DNA of 50,041 bases. Source: Firmicutes bacterium HGW-Firmicutes-3 (lineage in GTDB: Bacteria; Bacillota; Clostridia; Lachnospirales; Vallitaleaceae). Shown here one piece after another: positions 43,862-50,041 of the stretch. The notes beneath the pieces were generated by a model, which saw only the letters and a program-made list of their open reading frames with translations, made no database searches and was not told where the DNA came from. The DNA lies in assembly GCA_002841435.1 (NCBI GenBank), contig PGZS01000002.1, forward strand, positions 1 through 50,041, given 5' to 3'. Positions within the stretch are counted from its first letter, which is position 1; each line of letters begins with the position of its first letter. A program made the position numbers and the translations under genes.

Positions 43862-45499
43862 ATGAATTGGGAACATTACAAAGAACAGATTAAAATCAAT
43901 GGTGAAATGGAAGAAGACTGGTATATAATTGGCATCGATTTAGGTACAACAAACTCTGTTGCCAGTTATTGGAACAGTAGAACCGGTAAGCCGGAACCGA
44001 TTGATGTTAGCAATGGATTCGGCAAAATACCGATGCCTTCTGTGGTTCAATATCGACAGGAAGAAGATTACGAAGGAGAATGGGTCATTGGTGAAGAGGC
44101 CCTTCAAACCTTTAGAATTTATCCCGAATCTACGATTATGTCTGTTAAAAGGAAGATGGGTTCAAAAGATAAAATAAGGCTTAACAATAGAGACTATTTG
44201 CCGGAAGAGATAGCTGCCATGATATTAAAAGCATTAATCGACCATGTCAGAGGCCTTAATCCCAAAATGATATTGGCAGGCGTTGTGGTCTCCGTACCTT
44301 ATGATTTTGATGATGCAGCAAAAAAAGCAACCATTCGAGCGTGTCAATTGGCTGGGCTAAGTGACGGGCTTATTGGTTTAATGGAAGAACCAAAAGCCGG
44401 CACATTGGCTTATAACTTCAGGCATGATTTAAGTAAAGACGAAAAAGTAATGGTATTTGATTTTGGCGGTGGCACTTTGGATATAACCATCTTTTGCGTG
44501 GCCGAAAAAAATGATGAAGCCATTCATCTTAAGGTTATCAGTGAAGGTGGTGAAGCTTACCATGGTGGCGACCATATCGACGCGTTGCTCTATCTACAGA
44601 TGGTCAAGTGGATGGAAGAAAAGACGGGACAGACAAGAGAGACAATGACGGTTGAAAGCGTAGCAGAACTTTCACAAAGGGCGAGGGAGACGAAGGAACG
44701 ACTTTCAGGTGTTATGAACTATAGAGTGCCATATACATTTTGTGTACCACCCTTTGTACAAAATTTATCGAGAGACGAATTTGAAGATATCATTCGCCCC
44801 TTCATTCAAAAAACAAAGGCCTTGGTGCTTCAAACGATGAAAGAAGGGTATAATGGCTTAATCAATCCGGATGAAATAAATAGAGTTATACTAGAAGGCG
44901 GATCATCACAAATGCCTTGGGTAAAAAGAATGCTGGGTGAAATATTTGGTGATATAGATAAGATATATGTATCGGAACAACCGGCACTGGATATATCAAT
45001 GGGAGCGACTTATTATGCAGCCATGAAGCTAGGTCTTTTAAAACACCGGGATCTGCACACATCCGATCGACAAGTTCATTTTGAAATACCGGTACCCCAT
45101 GATATTGGTTTTGAAATAGATTATAATAATAAAAAAGATTTCTATTCAATGATAAAAAGAGGTACCCCTTATGCATTGGCCAAAAAAACCATGAAGTTCA
45201 CCTTATCGGGAAATAATGATGAGGATATGACCAGCATAGATCTGAAAATCCTCGAGAGAATTAAGAAAGAGGACCAACTGGAGAATTGTAAACTTATTGG
45301 CTTAGTCAGAATACTAGGTCTACCCAAACGACCTAAAGGTAAAACCAGACTTGAAGTAACATTATCCATTGATGAAATGAGTGGCACGGTGAAAGGTCAT
45401 GTAAAAGATATGGGCTATAGTGGTGAGTATGAGGCAAGTGACTTTAATCGCAAATTTTCTCCAAGCCGCAACGAGATGCAGATCATTCAAGCAAATTAA
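43862..45499 (+). CDS. Hsp70-family ATPase, paralogue 2
   Basis: A 545-residue DnaK-like protein with complete nucleotide-binding signatures: GIDLGTTNSVASY (24-36), SVKRKMGSKD, VFDFGGGTLDITIF (about 197-210), GGEAYHGGDHIDALL and VILEGGSSQMPWVKRML. It starts with about 20 extra residues before the first strand and ends after a beta-rich domain (KLIGLVRILGLPKRPKGKTRLEVTLSID spans the last strands), without the DnaK lid. It is close in layout to paralogue 1. It lies 12 bases after the degenerate copy and 13 before the VWA fusion, and is probably an active partner of the same complex. Confidence 0.88.
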   Translation: MNWEHYKEQIKINGEMEEDWYIIGIDLGTTNSVASYWNSRTGKPEPIDVSNGFGKIPMPSVVQYRQEEDYEGEWVIGEEALQTFRIYPESTIMSVKRKMGSKDKIRLNNRDYLPEEIAAMILKALIDHVRGLNPKMILAGVVVSVPYDFDDAAKKATIRACQLAGLSDGLIGLMEEPKAGTLAYNFRHDLSKDEKVMVFDFGGGTLDITIFCVAEKNDEAIHLKVISEGGEAYHGGDHIDALLYLQMVKWMEEKTGQTRETMTVESVAELSQRARETKERLSGVMNYRVPYTFCVPPFVQNLSRDEFEDIIRPFIQKTKALVLQTMKEGYNGLINPDEINRVILEGGSSQMPWVKRMLGEIFGDIDKIYVSEQPALDISMGATYYAAMKLGLLKHRDLHTSDRQVHFEIPVPHDIGFEIDYNNKKDFYSMIKRGTPYALAKKTMKFTLSGNNDEDMTSIDLKILERIKKEDQLENCKLIGLVRILGLPKRPKGKTRLEVTLSIDEMSGTVKGHVKDMGYSGEYEASDFNRKFSPSRNEMQIIQAN

Positions 45500-45512
45500 A
45501 AGGAGCAGTGAT

Positions 45513-47600
45513 ATGGGATTTCTAGGGATTGACCTTGGTACGACAAATTCAGTTGCCGTTATTTATGATGACAAAAAGGATGAATTAAGTATCGTAAAAA
45601 TTGATGGTATGGAAGAGGTTCTGGCCTCAGCGGTATGTATTCTGGAAGAGGAAATAGTTGTTGGAAGTGAGGCAAAAAACAGTGCGATCATATACCCGGA
45701 AGAAACAATTCTGTCCATTAAACGGCAAATGGGTGAGACATTTGCTATAAAAATCGGAGAGAAAAACTATCTGCCGGAAGATATAAGTGCCATACTTTTA
45801 GGGCATTTAAAAGCTGCAGCCCAGTTACAAAGCGGAGAAGTTTATGATGAGGTGGTCATCACTCATCCGGCCTATTTTAATGATAGACAAATCTATGCTA
45901 CAAAGAAAGCCGGAGAACTGGCTGGATTCAAACAGGTACATCTATTGTCAGAACCCTTGGCATCTGCTATTGAATATGGTTACAAACAAGGATATGCTCA
46001 GACATTGTTGGTGTATGATTTAGGTGGCGGAACATTTGATGCTTGTGTGCTTAAAGTGATAAAAGATTTAAATGGCCATGAAACCTTTCAAGAGTTGGCA
46101 GATGTAGGTGATATGCATTTGGGTGGTGATGATTTTGATCAGATTCTGGTAGATTACATGGTTGAACAGTTTAGAGTTATGACGGGGATTCGGATTCAGG
46201 ATATAGAAGTTAGAGAATCAACAAGAGTTCTTCATAAGCTTAAACAAGAAGCTGAATTACTTAAGAAAAAATTATCCAGTATCAACAAAGCCAGTGTCAA
46301 GATATACCCACTTATGATACATGAGGGTATGCCTTTGAATCTGTCACTGGAGGTGACCAAGGATGAATTCGAGGCACTTATTCGACCTATGATTGATAAA
46401 AGCAAGGACATCATCAAAGAGGCTTTAAAAAGAGCGGACCAAACACCCGATGATATTTCTAAAGTCATACTTGTAGGTGGTTCTACCCTTGTTCCTATGG
46501 TAAAAAGGATGGTGGCAGGTTTTATAAAAGAGCCATATCGTGCTACGGATCCGGCTAAAAGCGTTGCCATGGGCGCTGCGTTGTACAATTATCTGATTCA
46601 TTTGCCAAACAGTCAAGTGAAGGTCGGGCAAATTACGAGGCAAAATTTTGGTACAGAAGCCATCATCAATATAGCGACAAATGAAAAATCATTAATCCCG
46701 ATTATTCCTATGGGCAGTACCATCCCAATTGAAGTGACAGATGATGGCTTTAGTGCCACATCAGGAGCGAGTACTGTTAGAGTGGATGTTTTTCAGTGGG
46801 AAGAAGGCCATGAAGAGGATAGAAAATACACAGGATCTCTTATGTTAGAGGGTATTAGTCAAGATGCCCGCATTTCAGTAAAGTATACCATTAATAATGA
46901 TAATCTTTTTGAAGTTACAGTAAGAGATCAAAATACCGAAAAGGAAATATCCGGTGTATTTGATCGAAAAAAAACGATGCCAAGATTACCGGATATGGAA
47001 AAATATACAAAGGTAGCAGGCGAGGGATTGAATATTGTTTTTCTAATGGATACGACGGGTAGTATGGATACCTATATTGACGGGGTAAAAGAAAAAGCCA
47101 TCGCTTTCTCCAATATTTTAGAAGCAAGAAAAATTGACTACAACTTAGGTCTTATCGGTTTTGGTGATCTACTGGAAAATGAAAAGCCAAAAGTCTACAG
47201 ATGGACAAAAGACATACGTAAGTTCCAAAAAAGAGTGACTAAAATACCAAGAACCTGCGGTGGCGATATACCCGAGTCTTCTATGGACGCGCTTGAAACA
47301 GGTATAGACTTATTAAGTAGGCTTAAAGAGGGTGAAAGCTATAAGAATATTTTCATCTTGATTACCGACGCACCACCTCATGTACCGACTGTAAATGGAA
47401 AAACGGTGAATGACGTGGTGGATGCATTAATCTCCAATAAAATAACAACTTATGTTGTGGCAAGAAAAGATTATAAAAGTCTTGAGGCTTATGAACCTCT
47501 GACACGCACCGGAGGTCATTACTACTCAATGCAAGATGATTTTATGGATATATTGGATGCAATAGCATACGCCATAGCGGATTTAGTTAAAACAACTTGA
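45513..47600 (+). CDS. Hsp70-von Willebrand A fusion protein
   Basis: A 695-residue two-part protein starting at ATG 45513, with AAGGAG upstream; the ORF-track start is an unlikely extension into the previous gene. Residues 1-490 are a DnaK-like ATPase and beta domain with intact motifs (GIDLGTTNSVAVIY, SIKRQMGE, YDLGGGTFDACVL, VILVGGSTLVPMVKRM, TEKEISGVFD near the end). Residues about 505-695 are a von Willebrand A domain with the MIDAS motif MDTTGSM, the CGGDIPESSMDAL loop, and LITDAPPH. The C terminus thus replaces the Hsp70 lid by a metal-dependent protein-binding module. Such fusions are rare to my knowledge; it may recruit the chaperone to a specific partner. Confidence 0.9.
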   Translation: MGFLGIDLGTTNSVAVIYDDKKDELSIVKIDGMEEVLASAVCILEEEIVVGSEAKNSAIIYPEETILSIKRQMGETFAIKIGEKNYLPEDISAILLGHLKAAAQLQSGEVYDEVVITHPAYFNDRQIYATKKAGELAGFKQVHLLSEPLASAIEYGYKQGYAQTLLVYDLGGGTFDACVLKVIKDLNGHETFQELADVGDMHLGGDDFDQILVDYMVEQFRVMTGIRIQDIEVRESTRVLHKLKQEAELLKKKLSSINKASVKIYPLMIHEGMPLNLSLEVTKDEFEALIRPMIDKSKDIIKEALKRADQTPDDISKVILVGGSTLVPMVKRMVAGFIKEPYRATDPAKSVAMGAALYNYLIHLPNSQVKVGQITRQNFGTEAIINIATNEKSLIPIIPMGSTIPIEVTDDGFSATSGASTVRVDVFQWEEGHEEDRKYTGSLMLEGISQDARISVKYTINNDNLFEVTVRDQNTEKEISGVFDRKKTMPRLPDMEKYTKVAGEGLNIVFLMDTTGSMDTYIDGVKEKAIAFSNILEARKIDYNLGLIGFGDLLENEKPKVYRWTKDIRKFQKRVTKIPRTCGGDIPESSMDALETGIDLLSRLKEGESYKNIFILITDAPPHVPTVNGKTVNDVVDALISNKITTYVVARKDYKSLEAYEPLTRTGGHYYSMQDDFMDILDAIAYAIADLVKTT

Positions 47601-47634
47601 TACGATATGAGTAAAACAAAGGGTTTGATGATAG

Positions 47635-48783
47635 ATGTACAAAAGTATAAGCCCCATGGGAATGGAGCATGGTTTCGTTATACATACGATTTCAAAAAAA
47701 ATCTATAGTTTTGAAGGATTTTGTTATTGGATGTACCACCATGTCGAAGGATTTACGGACATTATCGAGAATAGAAGCTTCATCAGTTGGTTGAAAATGG
47801 ATCTAGGTATGACGGATCTTGTTATAGAAATAGAGAAGTTATATGATAACGATTGTAATACCTTGGAAATCATGGTAGGAATCCTAAAGCTTTGTTCATA
47901 CACTAAGGCGCTAGACCATCATGATTTCTCAAAAAGATTGATGGATTATTTAGATAGACCAAAGCATTTACAGTATAAACAAAAAGCAGACAGTTTTTTT
48001 AAGATGGGGCATTATAAGAATGCACTAAAATGGTATAAGACAGCTCAAAGCATACACTTTGATCCCATAATTGAGAACAACATAGCAATCATATATATGA
48101 TTTTTGAAGAGTTCGAGATGGCAATAAAATCTATCGATAAAGCACTTCATTCAAATCAGCATATATCCATTTATCTAAATAAAGTCAAATTCCATATCAT
48201 GTTAGATCAAAATCATGAAGGACTTAAAGTTTTAGATGAGATAGTTAAAAGCTTTGAACATCCAAAGATTTGGTATTATTATGGTCGGATTTATGAGAAG
48301 CTTAACCACTATATGGAAGCATTATCTGCATATGAACGTTTCTATGAGTTGACCCATTGTTCTGACATTTTAATAGACATGAGTAGGATAGACTTAGAGC
48401 TTGGTGATTATGACAGGGTAAGTTGGAGAATTAAAGAACAATGTAGTGATGCAGTGATTAAACTTTATCTCAAAGCTCAACAAGAGAAGAAATCAGAAAA
48501 CGGGTCAGAGTATATTATGCTCATGGATGAAGTTATAAAGTTATCAGATTATAAAAGGGATTATGTTCTAGAACTTGCCGATTATTACAAAGAATGTCGA
48601 CAGATTATAAAAGCCATTGGACTTATAAATACAATCCATGAAAATGAACGTTACCATGAAGAAGTTTTATATGTACAAGGAACCATAATTAAACAAGCGG
48701 GTAATAACGAAGGCTTTGAAAACCAAATCGATGAGATTATAAATCAGTGGAAAAAAGAAGTGCGCTGTAACACAATCGACTAA
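47635..48783 (+). CDS. TPR-repeat protein of the Hsp70 operon
   Basis: A 382-residue protein. The N-terminal 110 residues do not match anything I know (FEGFCYWMYHHVEGFTDIIE). From about 115 on, TPR-like helix pairs follow: KADSFFKMGHYKNALKWYKT, NIAIIYMIFEEFEMAIKSID, KVKFHIMLDQNHEGLKVLDE, YYGRIYEKLNHYMEALSAYE and IDLELGDYDRVSW, with more to the C terminus. TPR proteins are classical Hsp70/Hsp90 partners, so a co-chaperone or adaptor role fits the context. The ribosome site is weak (GGG about 14 bases away), which may lower its yield. It lies 34 bases after the VWA fusion. Confidence 0.82.
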   Translation: MYKSISPMGMEHGFVIHTISKKIYSFEGFCYWMYHHVEGFTDIIENRSFISWLKMDLGMTDLVIEIEKLYDNDCNTLEIMVGILKLCSYTKALDHHDFSKRLMDYLDRPKHLQYKQKADSFFKMGHYKNALKWYKTAQSIHFDPIIENNIAIIYMIFEEFEMAIKSIDKALHSNQHISIYLNKVKFHIMLDQNHEGLKVLDEIVKSFEHPKIWYYYGRIYEKLNHYMEALSAYERFYELTHCSDILIDMSRIDLELGDYDRVSWRIKEQCSDAVIKLYLKAQQEKKSENGSEYIMLMDEVIKLSDYKRDYVLELADYYKECRQIIKAIGLINTIHENERYHEEVLYVQGTIIKQAGNNEGFENQIDEIINQWKKEVRCNTID

Positions 48784-48793
48784 AGGAGAAAGC

Positions 48794-49954
48794 ATGGATA
48801 AACTAAAAGTCTTATATACACCGTTTCTAAAACTGTTTGATAAAATAAGATTGTTTATGGATAAGAAGCATCATATTGAAGAAAGCGTTGTTGGCGGCAT
48901 AGATATTGACCTTGAACAGTTATATGAAGATCCTGAAATAGCGATAAAACTCCAACAGCGTTATATAAAGACCATTGATGATATTGAAAAGCATAAAGAA
49001 AAGTACAAAGACACCGTGAACGAAATAACAACCATGCAGCGTATTGAGCTTATGTCCGGTAGAGGTAAGGCTGAACTGGAAAAACTATGCAAAGTCTATT
49101 CAGAAACATTGGTGAAAAAAGGTGAGTTCAAGGATAAAATACATGGGCAAGGCATACGAACAGTCGATTATCTAGAACAATATGAAGATCAAATGGATAA
49201 AATCATTGAGATGATGAAAGGACATGAAAAAAATCAGAGTATGGTTAAGCAAGATTTGGCTTATTTAGAATCTGAAAAAAGTGAACTCCTTTATCAGAGT
49301 AGTCGGCTTAAAAGTGCGTACAAATTTGTAAGGCATGCTTTTATTGTGGTTGCTATGTTCACAGCCTTAGCCGCACTTATATTAACCATATTTTTCTTTG
49401 TAAATAAAAAACCTATTCTATTGGAAGCCATGATCAGTATGGTCGCTATTATTGTGGCAACAGTATGGGTTTATATTTTTAGACGTTATTTGGTATATGA
49501 AATAAGTAAAAATCAAAAAATGATGAAGCGAACCGTTGAACTGACCAATAAAACAAAAATCAAATTCATTAATAATCAGAGTGTTATTGACTATCAATGT
49601 AAAAAGTATAGAATCGATAGCAGCGAAATGTTGGAACTCAGATGGGAAAACTACAAAAACCGTATGCATGCTGAAAGACAATATAAGAATATCAGCAATA
49701 GCATAGCCGCTATGATGTCTGATATAGAAGATTTACTTGAGAAAAATGGCATACGTGAAGTGGACTTTGTTTTGGATCATATGGATTATTTTGCTACCGG
49801 AAAAGGTAGAAAAATGTTACTAGATAAGCACATAACAAAAAAAGAAGAATTGTATTACAATCTTCAAAAAGCAGAACGTGAAAGTGGCATGATGAATCTT
49901 GTACTGACCAATTACAAGAGTCATGTGAGTCATGAAAAAAGCAAAGAGAAGTAA
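48794..49954 (+). CDS. Membrane-anchored coiled-coil protein of the Hsp70 operon
   Basis: A 386-residue protein with an N-terminal helical region, a long coiled coil (about 45-170), two adjacent membrane helices (about 177-203 and 212-233: AFIVVAMFTALAALILTIFF and LLEAMISMVAIIVATVWVYIF) and a C-terminal coiled coil (about 240-380). Both coiled-coil arms should lie on the same, probably cytoplasmic, side. It could tether the Hsp70 assembly to the membrane. AAAGGAG precedes ATG 48794, 10 bases after the TPR gene. No known family recognised; a new promoter follows at once. Confidence 0.8.
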   Translation: MDKLKVLYTPFLKLFDKIRLFMDKKHHIEESVVGGIDIDLEQLYEDPEIAIKLQQRYIKTIDDIEKHKEKYKDTVNEITTMQRIELMSGRGKAELEKLCKVYSETLVKKGEFKDKIHGQGIRTVDYLEQYEDQMDKIIEMMKGHEKNQSMVKQDLAYLESEKSELLYQSSRLKSAYKFVRHAFIVVAMFTALAALILTIFFFVNKKPILLEAMISMVAIIVATVWVYIFRRYLVYEISKNQKMMKRTVELTNKTKIKFINNQSVIDYQCKKYRIDSSEMLELRWENYKNRMHAERQYKNISNSIAAMMSDIEDLLEKNGIREVDFVLDHMDYFATGKGRKMLLDKHITKKEELYYNLQKAERESGMMNLVLTNYKSHVSHEKSKEK

Positions 49955-49961
49955 GTTTGAC

Positions 49962-49990
49962 TTGACAAAAAGGGGAACCTATTATACGAT
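49962..49990 (+). promoter_or_regulatory. Promoter of the next gene
   Basis: TTGACA at 49962-49967, 17-base spacer, TACGAT at 49985-49990 (a TTATAC overlaps). A ribosome site AAAGAGGAG at 50022-50030 and a start codon follow in the last ten bases of the window, where the next gene begins but cannot be read. Confidence 0.65.
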
Positions 49991-50041
49991 TATTTCAATC
50001 GAAAATCATACATGCAATGATAAAGAGGAGTATGTTGAAAG

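Noticed and set aside
46232-46588. 118-residue minus-strand ORF
   Set aside because: Antisense shadow of the Hsp70-VWA gene.
1-50041. CRISPR arrays, rRNA and tRNA genes
   Set aside because: No regularly spaced repeats and no cloverleaf or rRNA-like sequence was noticed on reading both strands; a dedicated RNA search was not possible.

Overview
The window looks like a chromosomal segment of an AT-rich, low-GC Gram-positive anaerobe of the class Clostridia. This rests on strong AGGAGG-type ribosome sites, many intrinsic terminators, YesM/YesN two-component regulation of a sugar ABC transporter, an H-NOX chemoreceptor, and an Hsp70/DUF5717-like gene cluster of a kind I associate with Lachnospiraceae-like and Vallitalea-like genomes. 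No rRNA, tRNA or CRISPR array was seen, and the genus cannot be fixed from sequence reading alone.

Region 1 (1-7.7 kb) is a mobile-DNA scrapyard. It holds a decayed ISL3-type transposase (minus), a broken and truncated IS30-type transposase (plus), a class-C-like group II intron sitting directly behind a terminator and cut off by an IS3-family element, and the 3' part of a second, oppositely oriented group II intron. Embedded are a secreted protein of unknown function, flanked by two copies of an approximately 150 bp non-coding repeat, and a very small XRE-type regulator. A second unknown secreted protein follows at 7.9 kb.

Region 2 (9.5-12.6 kb) is a three-gene GtrB/GtrA/polytopic-membrane-protein cassette that probably modifies a cell-surface glycan. 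Region 3 (13-21 kb) is a YesM/YesN-type sensor kinase and AraC-type response regulator, followed by a sugar-binding lipoprotein, two permeases and a beta-propeller glycosidase-like protein. Region 4 (21.2-25.6 kb, minus) is a second sugar ABC transporter, with a LacI-type repressor gene upstream. Two identical palindromic operators flank the predicted promoter of its binding protein. Neither transporter has an ATPase gene in the window, so a shared MsiK/UgpC-type ATPase encoded elsewhere is inferred.

Region 5 (26-36 kb) is metabolic and sensory: a MurL + MurD pair (the alternative route to D-glutamate in peptidoglycan), a small membrane protein, MsrA, an H-NOX-MCP oxygen/NO chemoreceptor, AsnA, an unknown conserved protein, DeoC and a HisC/CobD-like aminotransferase.

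Region 6 (36-50 kb) is the most unusual part. It is a tightly packed eight-gene operon behind one good promoter: a 1006-residue DUF5717-like protein, a Hsp70, a helical protein, a degenerate Hsp70-like protein that has lost its ATP-binding signatures, a third Hsp70, a Hsp70-VWA fusion, a TPR protein and a membrane-anchored coiled-coil protein. The layout suggests a dedicated multi-Hsp70 assembly, possibly membrane-linked, with no J-protein or GrpE encoded nearby. Its function is unknown to me.
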